The position numbers and the translations under genes were made by a program. DNA of 64,000 nt. It comes from WTFY01 sp965205275. GTDB lineage: Bacteria > Pseudomonadota > Gammaproteobacteria > UBA4575. Positions within the stretch are counted from its first letter, which is position 1; every line of letters starts with the position of its first letter. Positions 26,284 through 35,474 of the stretch are shown piece after piece. Location: NCBI GenBank assembly GCA_965205275.1, contig OZ242168.1, positions 2,042,184-2,106,183 on the forward strand, in the 5' to 3' direction. The notes below the pieces were generated by a model that saw only the letters and a list, made by a program, of their open reading frames with translations, did no database searches and was not told the DNA's origin.

Positions 26284-27135
26284 ATGATGAGCTATCAAAC
26301 CATAATTTCGGCGGACGACCTGAACAAAAACCTGGATGATAAAAACTGGTTTGTTTTTGATTGCAGGTTTTTACTCAAGGACCCTGAGGGCGGTCTGAAC
26401 AAATTCATGCAGGGCCATATTCCGCGTGCCCAGTTTACAAATATGGATCAGGATTTGTCTTCACCGATGACCCAGACATCAGGGCGTCATCCGTTGCCCG
26501 ATGCAGATGCCTTTATAGAAAAACTGTGTGCATGGGGCATTCATAATGATTCCCAGGTGGTCTGTTATGACGATGTGTCGGGGGCCTTCGCTGCGCGGAT
26601 GTGGTGGTTGTTAAACTGGGTAGGCCACCGGAATATCGCCGTGCTTGACGGCGGAATCAAAACGTGGACGGCAGGCGGACGGCCTCTCGAGACGGAAATA
26701 CAAACCAGGTCACGTGGTACTTTTACCGGCAAGGCCGACCATGGGATGTGGGTGGATGTTGATTTTGTGCAGCAACACCTTGAGCAGGGGGATATCCGGT
26801 TGCTGGATGCACGGTCCGGTGAAAGATTCACGGCACAAGACCGGAAAACCGATCCCGTGTCCGGGCATGTACCGGGTGCCGACAACTATCCATTTGCAGG
26901 CAATCTGGACCCGCAAAAAATATTTTTATCTGCCAATGAGCTGCAACAGCGATTTGATTCCGTATTTGCAGGGCATCAGCCGGAGCAGATTATCAATATG
27001 TGCGGTTCAGGGGTAACGGCCTGTCACAACATTCTTGCGACGAGAATTGCAGGACTCCCCTGGACGCGTCTCTATGTCGGGTCATGGAGCGAGTGGTCCA
27101 AAGACCAGGCACGTCCTGTGGCAACTGGAAATTAG
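26284..27135 (+). CDS. sseA: Mercaptopyruvate/thiosulfate sulfurtransferase
   Basis: About 284 residues. GAGG just upstream favours the ATG at 26284 or 26287 over the GTG at 26275. It has two rhodanese domains; the first (NWFVFDCRFLL) is catalytically inactive. The second has the active loop CGSGVTAC with Cys240, the loop type typical of mercaptopyruvate sulfurtransferases. It transfers sulfane sulfur to acceptors such as cyanide or thiols in the cytoplasm. In a sulfur oxidiser it may take part in cytoplasmic sulfur trafficking. It is probably in one operon with the preceding two genes and the Nudix gene. Confidence 0.9.
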   Translation: MMSYQTIISADDLNKNLDDKNWFVFDCRFLLKDPEGGLNKFMQGHIPRAQFTNMDQDLSSPMTQTSGRHPLPDADAFIEKLCAWGIHNDSQVVCYDDVSGAFAARMWWLLNWVGHRNIAVLDGGIKTWTAGGRPLETEIQTRSRGTFTGKADHGMWVDVDFVQQHLEQGDIRLLDARSGERFTAQDRKTDPVSGHVPGADNYPFAGNLDPQKIFLSANELQQRFDSVFAGHQPEQIINMCGSGVTACHNILATRIAGLPWTRLYVGSWSEWSKDQARPVATGN

Positions 27136-27159
27136 TGGTTTCCCGGGTAAGGTGATCGT

Positions 27160-27723
27160 TTGAAATTTTGTAGCAGCTGCGGTTCTGCAGGGATTACATT
27201 AGCCATACCCGAAGGCGATAACAGACCCCGTTTTGTCTGTGCATCCTGCCAGGAAATTTTTTATCACAACCCCAAGATCGTCGCCGGGTGTATAGCGGAG
27301 TGGCAGGGCAGGGTTCTAATGTGCAAACGAGCCATTGAACCACGTTATGGCAAGTGGACGTTGCCGGCGGGATTCATGGAAAACGAGGAAACCACTTTAG
27401 AGGCTGCGGCACGTGAGACGCATGAAGAAGCCAAAGCCGAAGTAGCGAATCTGAGCCTGTACAGCCTGTACAACCTACCGCATATCAATCAGGTGTACGT
27501 GATATTTCGGGGAGTATTGGTGGAAGGGCATGCGAGTCCGGGCGCGGAAAGCCTGGAAGTAGCGTTAATGAAAGAAAAAGATATCCCTTGGCAAGACATC
27601 GCATTCCCGGTCATTAGGGAAAGCCTGGAGCTGTACTTTAAGGACAGGCAGAATAACGATTTCCCCCTGCATTATGGCGACATGCGAAGACGGGGTTATG
27701 ATTATGAAATCATACGTTATTGA
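27160..27723 (+). CDS. Nudix hydrolase with N-terminal zinc ribbon
   Basis: 187 residues from TTG 27160, which has an AAGGTGAT site at good spacing. An N-terminal zinc ribbon (FCSSCGSAG, then VCASCQEIF) precedes a Nudix fold whose box reads GFMENEETTLEAAARETHEEAKAEV. The layout resembles NADH pyrophosphatase-like and ADP-ribose-type Nudix enzymes. It probably hydrolyses a nucleoside diphosphate derivative in the cytoplasm. It closes the ferredoxin/sulfurtransferase gene group or starts the next pair. Confidence 0.9.
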   Translation: MKFCSSCGSAGITLAIPEGDNRPRFVCASCQEIFYHNPKIVAGCIAEWQGRVLMCKRAIEPRYGKWTLPAGFMENEETTLEAAARETHEEAKAEVANLSLYSLYNLPHINQVYVIFRGVLVEGHASPGAESLEVALMKEKDIPWQDIAFPVIRESLELYFKDRQNNDFPLHYGDMRRRGYDYEIIRY

Positions 27724-27752
27724 TGCTGCTGGGGTGTGAGTAACGGAATAAC

Positions 27753-28148
27753 ATGCCTACTGAAAAATCACTGCTCTCGATTATTGAGCTGGGCGGTTAT
27801 CCTGATTTTGGTCCTCTCTACAAGCGTTACGGCTATGTGACCCGCGTGGTATTCAGTATGCGCAAGGCACTCGGGATGTTGAAGAAGCTCAAACCACAGG
27901 TTGTGGTTGCAGAATTCAATTATCAATCTGATTTCAGGGATCGCACCAGCAGTCTGGAATCATTGATTGCAGTGGCTCAGCAAAATCCACATATGAATCT
28001 GATTGTGTTTTATGAACAGGAGTATGCCCATCAGTTTGACAAGCTGTGTGCCCGATACAGGTTCTTTGCAACGTTCCCGTATCCTGTAGAGGAAGCGCAT
28101 ATGAAATCTGCGCTGGACTGTCTCACGCAGGGGGATGCGGTAGATTAA
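27753..28148 (+). CDS. Hypothetical protein, response-regulator-like fold possible
   Basis: 131 residues. The layout (LLSIIELGGYPDFGPLYKRYGY, VVVAEFNYQSDF, MNLIVFYEQEY, FATFPYPVEEAHMKSAL) looks like an alternating alpha/beta domain similar in outline to a receiver domain, but it lacks a convincing phosphoacceptor Asp. Function unknown. The end overlaps the convergent BolA gene by 4 bp. Confidence 0.65.
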   Translation: MPTEKSLLSIIELGGYPDFGPLYKRYGYVTRVVFSMRKALGMLKKLKPQVVVAEFNYQSDFRDRTSSLESLIAVAQQNPHMNLIVFYEQEYAHQFDKLCARYRFFATFPYPVEEAHMKSALDCLTQGDAVD

Positions 28149-28525
28149 CCGGCTTTTGATCCACCTAGACAGGGTGGGGATTTTCTGGCACCCCCTTTTT
28201 TTTCCTGCCATTCTGCGGGGGTAAAGGTATGCAGTGACAAGGCATGCACGGCACCTGCCAGTTCTTCCTTGAGCAACTGGTTAAGCATGCGGTGTCTTGC
28301 CACCGGCAATTTCCCGTCAAACTCCGCGCTCACAACGGTAACCTTGAAATGTGATTCTGACCCGGGCGGCACGTTATGCATGTGACTTTCGTTTGCCACC
28401 TCCAGGAAAACAGGATGCAGTGCACCCTGAATCTTATGTTCGATACCCGCCTGCACTACCATGCCATACGTATAGCAGTCTGGATCAATGCAAACCATAT
28501 CCAGTTTGAGAGGACCCTTATTCAA
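28145..28525 (-). CDS. BolA-family protein
   Basis: 126 residues as read, but the family core begins around ATG 28462 (VVQAGIEHKIQGALHPVFLEVANESHMHN). The next conserved part is SHFKVTVVSAEFDGKLPVARHRMLNQLL, followed by a helix AVHALSLHTFTPAEW. This is the BolA fold, which works with monothiol glutaredoxins in iron-sulfur handling. The conserved C-terminal His (LHTFTP) is present. The tail after TPAEW is long and basic. It lies close behind tatD on the same strand. Confidence 0.88.
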   Translation of the reverse strand: MNKGPLKLDMVCIDPDCYTYGMVVQAGIEHKIQGALHPVFLEVANESHMHNVPPGSESHFKVTVVSAEFDGKLPVARHRMLNQLLKEELAGAVHALSLHTFTPAEWQEKKGGARKSPPCLGGSKAG

Positions 28526-29339
28526 GTGTAAAGAATTCTCTGGCAGTCCGGGTGGTTTCCATGGCAGTCTGCGCCTTGGAAGCCGCGCGACAGGTGGCTA
28601 CCGTACGCAATATATGTGGCAGGTATGCCGGTTCGTTACGCTTGCCTTTTGGCTTTGGGAAGGCCGTATTAGCAGGCAGGTTTCTGGGCAGCAGGTAGGG
28701 TGCATCGGTTTCAAGCATCAGGCGATTGGCTGGAATGCGCTGGATAATTTCATGCAAATGTTGCCCTCGCCGTTCGTCACAAATCCAGCCGGTAATGCCT
28801 ATATGGCAGTCCAGGTCGATGTAGCAGTCGAGTTCTCCGGCAGTTCCGGTGAAACAGTGTGTGACCACACGATTGAGCCGGTCACGAAACCGGGCTAGGA
28901 TCCGGGAGAAGTCCGCATGCGCATCGCGCTGGTGCAGAAAAACAGGCAGCCCAAGTTCTGCGGCAAGCTCAAGTTGGGCCTGGAAGGCCACTTTCTGCGA
29001 AGTGGGACTGGAATAATTCCGGTTGTAGTCCAGCCCCGCTTCACCGATCGCTACAACCTTTTCATGCATGGCAAGCCTGTGCAGTTCAATCAGGGATTTA
29101 TCCGTAAATTCCTTTGCCCGATGCGGATGGATGCCTGCCGTGGCATAGGCACCCTCGTATTGTGTGCAGAGCTGTATGGCGTGCTCACTGTCCGGTACAC
29201 TTGAACCTGTCACTACAAAATGTTGTACACCTGCCTGCCTTGCACGTTCGATGACCTGTGTTTCGTCGTCACGAAATGTGTCGCTGGTGAAGTTAAAACA
29301 GATGTCTACCAGTTCCATAGGATAATTGATTGCCGACAT
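28518..29339 (-). CDS. TatD-family metal-dependent hydrolase
   Basis: 273 residues (an internal ATG at 29318 is an alternative start). Motifs include LVDICFNFTS at the N-terminus (in place of the usual DxHxH metal site), TAGIHPHRAKE, VAIGEAGLDYNRN, QLELAAELGLPVFLHQRDAH, THCFTGTAGEL and ETDAPYLLPR. The first metal motif is altered to DICFNF, as seen in a TatD subgroup. It is a probable DNase or exonuclease in repair. It overlaps the start of BolA by 8 bp and lies behind trhO. Confidence 0.88.
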   Translation of the reverse strand: MSAINYPMELVDICFNFTSDTFRDDETQVIERARQAGVQHFVVTGSSVPDSEHAIQLCTQYEGAYATAGIHPHRAKEFTDKSLIELHRLAMHEKVVAIGEAGLDYNRNYSSPTSQKVAFQAQLELAAELGLPVFLHQRDAHADFSRILARFRDRLNRVVTHCFTGTAGELDCYIDLDCHIGITGWICDERRGQHLHEIIQRIPANRLMLETDAPYLLPRNLPANTAFPKPKGKRNEPAYLPHILRTVATCRAASKAQTAMETTRTAREFFTLE

Positions 29340-30150
29340 CGGGCTGAACGCAGGCAGTGCAGTATTGTGTTTCGTTTTCTTTCAGTACAACCTGGCAGTT
29401 GCGACAGAGTCTTGTGAAAGTCGGTTTGAGGGTACAGTCAAGACTGATCCGTTCATCAAAGACAAAACAGGCTCCATGCCAGTTGAAGTCTTTGAATTTT
29501 TTCAAATAATCCAGCACTCCGCCTTTAAGTTTGTATACTTGCTCAAAGCCTTGCCGGGCGATATACGGGGCGCCCTTTTCGCAACGTATACCCCCTGTAC
29601 AGAAGGTAACTACAGGTTTTTCCTTGGGCAGCCTTGCAAGTCTGTGACCGGCACTTTCCAGTTCCCTGAAATGCCTCAATTTCAGGTGTTTTGCATGGTT
29701 AAAGGTACCCAGTTCGTATTCAAAGCTGTTGCGTAAATCCAGCAAAGTCATCTCGTGTCCTGTATCGAACCACTGTTTAAGCTGACCACTGGTAAGGTAG
29801 ACAGGTTGTGCAGGGCTTCGATGATTTGCAGCCGCATCCCCCGTCAGTGATTTTGCCGGCACCAGTTCTTTGCGGGTTTTTACCAGCAGGCGCCTGAAAG
29901 GGATCGTGTCAGAGTAGGTTGTATTCACCAACAGCTGTTCCAGGCCGCAGACAGCATCCAGCCGGTCCAGTGCATATTCAATGTCCGCCCCGGCACCTGC
30001 AAGGCTCAGGTTAATTCCTTCCGGGCTGATGAACACCGTGCCTTTCAGGTGGGTTTGTGCACACAGGGTCTGTACCTGTTCGCGCACTGCGTCGACATCA
30101 GTAATTACTTTGAACTGATACCCTGCAATATTGGTAATCCGATCTGTCAT
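29293..30150 (-). CDS. trhO: Rhodanese-type tRNA uridine(34) hydroxylase, TrhO/YceA-like
   Basis: 285 residues. An N-terminal acylphosphatase-like domain (HLKGTVFISPEGINLSLAG) precedes a rhodanese domain whose active loop is FCTGGIRCEKG, the TrhO signature. It hydroxylates U34 of some tRNAs using oxygen. A C-terminal Cys pair (CRNCQ and YCTAC) may bind metal. It overlaps tatD by about 47 bp, so the two are translated together; length is slightly shorter than E. coli YceA. Confidence 0.88.
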   Translation of the reverse strand: MTDRITNIAGYQFKVITDVDAVREQVQTLCAQTHLKGTVFISPEGINLSLAGAGADIEYALDRLDAVCGLEQLLVNTTYSDTIPFRRLLVKTRKELVPAKSLTGDAAANHRSPAQPVYLTSGQLKQWFDTGHEMTLLDLRNSFEYELGTFNHAKHLKLRHFRELESAGHRLARLPKEKPVVTFCTGGIRCEKGAPYIARQGFEQVYKLKGGVLDYLKKFKDFNWHGACFVFDERISLDCTLKPTFTRLCRNCQVVLKENETQYCTACVQPDVGNQLSYGTGRHLF

Positions 30151-30223
30151 GTGCAGTATTAATGGAATGAAATTAACCCGGGTTTTGCTTATGCTGTACC
30201 TTTAGCAAGGTCATGCAGGCATT

Positions 30224-32878
30224 ATGAAAGAAGGGTTTCCCCAGACAGTATATCTGAAAGATTATACACCTCCACCTTATCTGATTACCCATGTACACCT
30301 GGATTTCCTGCTTGGCGAGGAGGTTACTGTAGTCACGTCCGGATTACGGCTGATTCGCAATCCTGAAGCCAGCGAGTCGAACACTGCGCTGGAACTGGAT
30401 GGCGAAAAACTGAAACTGAATTATGTTGAACTGGATGGGCAGCGTCTGAGCTCCCGGCAATTCGTGCAGTCTGATCAGGCCCTGCATATTCTTGAAGTGC
30501 CGGAGAGGTTTGAATTGAACATTCAGACCGAAATTACACCGCAAACCAATACCTCACTGGAAGGCCTGTATGAATCTGCCGGAAATTTCTGTACCCAGTG
30601 TGAAGCCCAGGGATTCCGGAAAATAACCTATTTCCTGGACCGCCCTGATGTCATGTCGGTGTATACCGTGCGTATACAGGCGGACAAGGCACGTTATCCG
30701 GTTTTATTGTCCAACGGCAATCCTGCGGAGCAGGGCGATTGCGGTGACCGCCAGCATTATGCAGTGTGGAAAGATCCTTTCCCCAAGCCCTGTTATCTGT
30801 TTGCCCTGGTTGCAGCGGACCTGGTGTATCTGGAAGGCACCCATCGTAGCGCATCCGGTAAAGACATCGTTTTACGTATCTACACGGAAAAACATAATAT
30901 CGATAAATGCGAACATGCCCTGCACTCATTGCAAAAAGCGATGCGCTGGGATGAACGGCGTTTCGGACTGGAGTGTGACCTGGACATCTACATGATTGTA
31001 GCGGTGGATGATTTCAATATGGGGGCTATGGAGAACAAGGGGCTCAATATTTTTAATTCCGGTTGTGTCCTAGCGCGTCCCGATACGGCAACGGATGCAG
31101 ATTACATGAACATTGAGGCCGTGGTAGCACATGAATATTTTCATAACTGGACAGGGAACCGTGTAACCTGTCGTGACTGGTTTCAGCTGAGCCTCAAGGA
31201 AGGACTCACGGTTTTCCGGGACCAGGAGTTTACTTCAGATGTCACTTCGCGGGCCGTGAAACGTATCAGCGATGTGCGGTATTTACGTGCGTGCCAGTTT
31301 GCAGAAGATGCCAGCCCCATGGCACATCCGGTGCGCCCGGTTTCTTATCTGGAAATCAACAATTTCTACACGCTCACCGTCTATGAGAAAGGTGCCGAGG
31401 TGGTACGCATGTACCAGAGCATGCTTGGTGTGGACGGATTTCGTAAAGGCATGGAGCTGTATTTCCAGCGTCATGATGGTCAGGCAGTGACCACGGATGA
31501 TTTTGCTGCGGCGATGGCGGATGCAAATGCTTTGGACCTGACACAGTTCAAGCTCTGGTATGAGCAGGCAGGCACACCGAACCTGGAGGTTGAAGACCTG
31601 TGGGACAGTGCATCAAGCACGTATCAGCTTGTATTCAGGCAGTCCTGCCCGCTTGCACCGGAAAATGGATACAACCAGCCCCTTGTAATACCCGTGAAAA
31701 CTTCACTGCTGGACTCCGCCGGCGATGTGCTTCCCATGGAATCGGACAAACCTGATCTTCAAGGTGCTTCAGATACGGTATTGCTGGTCAAGGACTGGCA
31801 GCGAACCTTTGTATTTAAAAACATAAAAGAGAAACCGGTGCCCGATCTGTTACAGGATTTTTCTGCACCGGTACGCGTACGCTTCAATTACAGTAACGGA
31901 CAGCTGGCCTTTCTGCTTAAACATTCACCGGATGCCTTCAGCCGCTGGAATGCCGGTAATGGTCTGGCATTGAACGTTTTGCTTGGGTGGATTGCAGGTG
32001 CAGAAAGCGTCAGGGGTACCGACTCGATGTCTGCGCTGAATCAGGCACTGGCGCATGCGATGCAATCTGATATTGCGGATCAGAGTTTACTGGCCGAACT
32101 GCTTGTTTTGCCCGATGAAAGAGATGTGGAGGAGCATGTGGATCCGATTGATATGCAAAAAATTGTATCGGCATGTGATCAGCTGTCATCTTCCGTTGCA
32201 CACTATCTGGAGCAGGACCTGCTCAGGGTCTACCGGGCCTGCTGCCGAAATGCTGAATACCGGTATACGGCTGAAGAGATGGCACGCAGACGGTTACAAA
32301 ACGTTTGTCTGCAATTGCTGGCAACCTTGAACCGGGAGGAGTACAGAAAGCTTGCCCTGGACCAGTTTGCCCGGGCCAGCAACATGACGGAACAGGCCGG
32401 GGCAGTCAAGGCCCTGTTACACCAGGAGTGTGATGAGCGTGAACAGGTGCTTTCGTCATTTGAGCAGCAGTGGAAGCATGACGCGCTGGTCATGGATAAA
32501 TGGCTGGCATTTCACGCCCTTTCCAGGGTCCCTGACGTATTGGAAAATGTAAAAAGCCTGATGCGACATCCAGTATTCAATATACAGAACCCCAATAAGG
32601 TGTACGCCCTGATTGGTGTATTTGCAGGGCAGAACCCCTGTGCGTTTCATCAACCGGACGGCAGGGGCTATGAGTTTGTTGCCCAGCAGGTGATTGTGCT
32701 GGATAAACTGAATCCCCAGGTGGCATCACGTCTGGTTCGTTCATTGATGCGATGGCAGCAGTATACTGGGTCCTGCAGGCAAAAAATGTATGAACAGCTT
32801 GAATGTATTGCGTCACACAGGGACCTTTCCGGAGGGGTATATGAAATTGTGTCGAAAAGTCTGAGGCCATCTGAATGA
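30224..32878 (+). CDS. pepN: Aminopeptidase N
   Basis: This 884-residue M1 metallopeptidase removes N-terminal amino acids in the cytoplasm. The exopeptidase motif is GAMENKG near residue 267; the zinc site is HEYFHNW (His303, Glu304, His307) with the second Glu in SLKEGLTVF. TVYEKGAEVVRMYQ contains the catalytic Tyr. Length and domain order match the proteobacterial PepN type. It is divergent from trhO with a 73-bp spacer. No oddity seen. Confidence 0.97.
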   Translation: MKEGFPQTVYLKDYTPPPYLITHVHLDFLLGEEVTVVTSGLRLIRNPEASESNTALELDGEKLKLNYVELDGQRLSSRQFVQSDQALHILEVPERFELNIQTEITPQTNTSLEGLYESAGNFCTQCEAQGFRKITYFLDRPDVMSVYTVRIQADKARYPVLLSNGNPAEQGDCGDRQHYAVWKDPFPKPCYLFALVAADLVYLEGTHRSASGKDIVLRIYTEKHNIDKCEHALHSLQKAMRWDERRFGLECDLDIYMIVAVDDFNMGAMENKGLNIFNSGCVLARPDTATDADYMNIEAVVAHEYFHNWTGNRVTCRDWFQLSLKEGLTVFRDQEFTSDVTSRAVKRISDVRYLRACQFAEDASPMAHPVRPVSYLEINNFYTLTVYEKGAEVVRMYQSMLGVDGFRKGMELYFQRHDGQAVTTDDFAAAMADANALDLTQFKLWYEQAGTPNLEVEDLWDSASSTYQLVFRQSCPLAPENGYNQPLVIPVKTSLLDSAGDVLPMESDKPDLQGASDTVLLVKDWQRTFVFKNIKEKPVPDLLQDFSAPVRVRFNYSNGQLAFLLKHSPDAFSRWNAGNGLALNVLLGWIAGAESVRGTDSMSALNQALAHAMQSDIADQSLLAELLVLPDERDVEEHVDPIDMQKIVSACDQLSSSVAHYLEQDLLRVYRACCRNAEYRYTAEEMARRRLQNVCLQLLATLNREEYRKLALDQFARASNMTEQAGAVKALLHQECDEREQVLSSFEQQWKHDALVMDKWLAFHALSRVPDVLENVKSLMRHPVFNIQNPNKVYALIGVFAGQNPCAFHQPDGRGYEFVAQQVIVLDKLNPQVASRLVRSLMRWQQYTGSCRQKMYEQLECIASHRDLSGGVYEIVSKSLRPSE

Positions 32879-32934
32879 ATGATTCTAAAAAATGTATTGG
32901 TATACTGAATCAATTTGCCTGAACCCTGAGAGTT

Positions 32935-33354
32935 ATGAGTAAAGAAAACAGAATTACCCTTATCGAAAATGGGCCTTTGCATATAACGGGCCTGCTTGAG
33001 TTGATAAGCAGCAAGGGTGCACTGCTGGAAAAGACCGGGGAGTTGTATTTATGTCGTTGTGGAAATTCCAATAACAAACCCTATTGTGACGGACAGCACA
33101 AGGAAACCGGATTTCAGGATAAGGGGGAGTTCATTGCCCCGCCTGCCTCGCAGGATGACCTGGCCAGTGAAGGGGTCCTGGAAATCAAAATACAGGCCAA
33201 TGGTCCATTGATTTTCAGGGGCATGGCATGTATTCAGGATACCCGGCAGCAAAAGATTGTTCGCAAGGTGGGGGGCCTGTGCCGTTGCCAGCATAGTAAT
33301 AACCGTCCTTTTTGTGACGGTACACATACCAAAATCGGTTTTGTGGCCGAATAG
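32935..33354 (+). CDS. Double CDGSH iron-sulfur domain protein
   Basis: 139 residues with two CDGSH-type 2Fe-2S motifs: LCRCGNSNNKPYCDGQHKE (about residues 40-58) and LCRCQHSNNRPFCDGTHTK (about 115-135). Each has the three-Cys/one-His ligand pattern. Such proteins bind labile 2Fe-2S clusters and are linked to redox or iron signalling; the double form occurs in bacteria. It stands between pepN and the convergent fabA. Confidence 0.92.
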   Translation: MSKENRITLIENGPLHITGLLELISSKGALLEKTGELYLCRCGNSNNKPYCDGQHKETGFQDKGEFIAPPASQDDLASEGVLEIKIQANGPLIFRGMACIQDTRQQKIVRKVGGLCRCQHSNNRPFCDGTHTKIGFVAE

Positions 33355-33374
33355 CCTGAAAACAGCCAGTGTAC

Positions 33375-33890
33375 TCAGAAACCACTTGTAGACAGGAACA
33401 GGCCAACGCGTAAGTCTTTTGCCGTGTAGATATTTCTGCCATCTACAGACATCGTACCGTCTGCAATGCCTATCGTTGCACCGCGTTTGACGATTCTTTT
33501 TATGTCGAGCTGATAATTCACTTTTTCAGCTGTCGGCAGCACCTGGCCCGTGAAGCGGACTTCATTGACACCGAGAGCCCGGCCCCGGCCAGGGACACCC
33601 GTCCAGGCAATAAAAAACCCCAGCAGTTGCCATAAGGCATCCAGACCCAGGCAGCCCGGCATGACAGGATCGCCCGGGAAGTGGCAATTGAAAAACCACA
33701 GATCAGATTTGATATCGAGTTCTGCCTTGATTTCGCCACGTCCATATCTGCCGGTATCGTCAGTAATCTTTGTGATTCGATCAATCATTAGCATGTTGGG
33801 CAGGGGCAGTTTTGCATTACCTGGGCCAAACATTGTGCCATGACTGCAGGTCAGCAATTCCTTATATGAAAATGAATTCTTTTTTGACAC
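33375..33890 (-). CDS. fabA: 3-hydroxydecanoyl-ACP dehydratase/isomerase
   Basis: This 171-residue hot-dog fold enzyme dehydrates 3-hydroxydecanoyl-ACP and isomerises it to cis-3-decenoyl-ACP, the entry point to unsaturated fatty acids. The catalytic His is in WFFNCHFPGDPVMPGCLGLDALWQL, as in FabA, with ALGVNEVRFTGQV after it. Length is normal. The usual partner fabB is not beside it. The neighbouring AlkB-type gene is divergent, with about 310 bp between. Confidence 0.95.
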   Translation of the reverse strand: MSKKNSFSYKELLTCSHGTMFGPGNAKLPLPNMLMIDRITKITDDTGRYGRGEIKAELDIKSDLWFFNCHFPGDPVMPGCLGLDALWQLLGFFIAWTGVPGRGRALGVNEVRFTGQVLPTAEKVNYQLDIKRIVKRGATIGIADGTMSVDGRNIYTAKDLRVGLFLSTSGF

Positions 33891-34202
33891 GTATTACGTT
33901 GTCCAAGTCTTAAATTTCATTCATGCAGACTATGAGTTGAACTTATATGGATGATTTTTATTTTGCCAAGTGTAGCAAAAAGCACTCTCTTGTGTGGTCC
34001 GGAAAGCCACAGCCGTCGTTGAATTGGTGACTGTCTGCGTGACCGGGAGACCCTGTTGCCTGGAATCCGCTGCGTGCCTTGAACAGCAAGATTCGAACCA
34101 GATCAGGCTATTTACTACCCTGACGTGAAGGTGGTATAAAGAGGTATATTTTAACCATGAATCTAGGTATTTGTCCTGTGACAGCTTATTTAGGAGGGCG
34201 AG
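33891..34202. other. Divergent region fabA / AlkB-type gene
   Basis: About 310 bp without a gene. It contains GATTCGAACC near 34090, which looks tRNA-like but has no stems, and a CCTTGAAC word that recalls 6S RNA but without the paired partner. The AlkB-type gene has a strong AGGAGG at 34192-34197. A small RNA cannot be excluded, but I see no supported one. Confidence 0.4.
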
Positions 34203-35345
34203 ATGAGTAAATTTTTAATAAACATACGATATTTTTTAGCGCCGTTATTGATTGTGGCGTCGTTATTTGGGGTCATTGCGGGGGGTCCGTGGGTATGGAC
34301 GGGCGTAGTTTTGCTTGGGGTTGGGATTATTGTGGACACGTTAACGACGGCGCAGACGCCTGGGGCGGGGTTTGACGAGTCGGGAGAGACGCAGGGAGTG
34401 GTACCGTTATTGAATGGTACGATGTACGGGATGTTGGCGATATTTGTGGTATTACAGATAGCGTTGGCGTGGCGGATATGGCAGTACGTGAACGGGGTCC
34501 CGATTGGTGAGACGACGATGTTTGGGTTATCGATTCAGGATGGGATTACGGGCACGCAGTTATGGGGAGCGGTGTTATCGACGGGGATATTTGCGGGGGT
34601 AGGGATTATATACGGTCATGAGTTGGCGCATACGAAGGGGTTCAGTTTTGTGATTGCGCGCTGGATGATGGCGTTGAGTGGCAAGGCACATTTTTGTTAT
34701 GCGCATGTGTACAATCATCATTTGGAGTTAGGGCATCAGGATGATCCGGCGACGTGTCCGCGCGGGCGGAATTTGTTCAAGCATTATCCGTTATCTGGGT
34801 TTGGTCAGAGCAAGTTTTTGTTTATGATGGAGAAGCAGCGTCTGGAGCGTTTGGGGGTACCGTTTTTATCGTGGCAGAATCGTTGGATACGGGGTTATTT
34901 CATGGCGTTACCGACGGTATTTTTGTTTTGGTTTGTGGGGGGATGGCTGGGTTTGTTGTGTTTGGCGGTAGTATGGTTTCAGTCTAATTTTGAGTTAGAG
35001 GCGTTGAATTTTCTGGAGCATTACGGGTTGATACGTGAGAAGGGTCAGCCGATTGACTATCGACACAGTTGGGACAATTCGACGGCGTTTACGAGTTGGT
35101 TTTTCATTGAGATTGGTCGTCAGGCGGATCATCATGATCGTGGCGAGACGCATTTTTGGGAGTTGGACGAGGTTGGGGCACCGAATTGTGGTCGAGGCTA
35201 TTTCACGTTGTATGCGTTGGCGCTGGTGCCGCCGGCATTTCATGCGTACATCAAGCGTCAGTTGTCGAAGTGGGACGAGGAGATGGCGAGTGAGGGTGAG
35301 TTGAAGATTGCAGCGAAAATGAATAAACAGGCAGGCTACGCATAA
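34203..35345 (+). CDS. AlkB-type integral-membrane non-heme diiron monooxygenase
   Basis: 380 residues with several membrane segments in the N-terminal third. The diiron histidines follow the alkane-hydroxylase order: GHELAHTKG (His139, His143), HVYNHHLELGH (His168, 172, 173), NFLEHYGL (His273) and RQADHHDRG (His310, 311). It hydroxylates a terminal carbon of alkanes or related lipids using rubredoxin or ferredoxin electrons. Third codon positions are strongly depleted in C and favour G or T (TTG, TTA, GCG, GGG, ACG), unlike every neighbour, which suggests foreign origin. A strong terminator follows. No rubredoxin gene is adjacent. Confidence 0.9.
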   Translation: MSKFLINIRYFLAPLLIVASLFGVIAGGPWVWTGVVLLGVGIIVDTLTTAQTPGAGFDESGETQGVVPLLNGTMYGMLAIFVVLQIALAWRIWQYVNGVPIGETTMFGLSIQDGITGTQLWGAVLSTGIFAGVGIIYGHELAHTKGFSFVIARWMMALSGKAHFCYAHVYNHHLELGHQDDPATCPRGRNLFKHYPLSGFGQSKFLFMMEKQRLERLGVPFLSWQNRWIRGYFMALPTVFLFWFVGGWLGLLCLAVVWFQSNFELEALNFLEHYGLIREKGQPIDYRHSWDNSTAFTSWFFIEIGRQADHHDRGETHFWELDEVGAPNCGRGYFTLYALALVPPAFHAYIKRQLSKWDEEMASEGELKIAAKMNKQAGYA

Positions 35346-35365
35346 CGCCTGTTAAACCCTGTTCC

Positions 35366-35403
35366 GCCCTTGTCTTTGTAGCAGGAGACAAGGGCATTTT
35401 TTT
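35366..35403 (+). terminator. Rho-independent terminator after the AlkB-type gene
   Basis: A perfect 10-bp stem GCCCTTGTCT / AGACAAGGGC with a 10-nt loop, followed by seven T. It isolates the AlkB-type gene as a single transcription unit. Confidence 0.93.
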
Positions 35404-35474
35404 GCACGAATCATTTTTTCATTACGTCCCGGAAACTGGATACCCCGGACCGGCATCCAGGTAAGAATAAACAG

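Noticed and set aside
34085..34110. GATTCGAACC resembling a tRNA T-arm
   Set aside because: No matching stem, acceptor or anticodon arm can be formed around it on either strand.
34060..34130. CCTTGAAC word resembling part of 6S RNA
   Set aside because: The complementary GTTCAAGG partner is missing and no 6S-like hairpin builds up.
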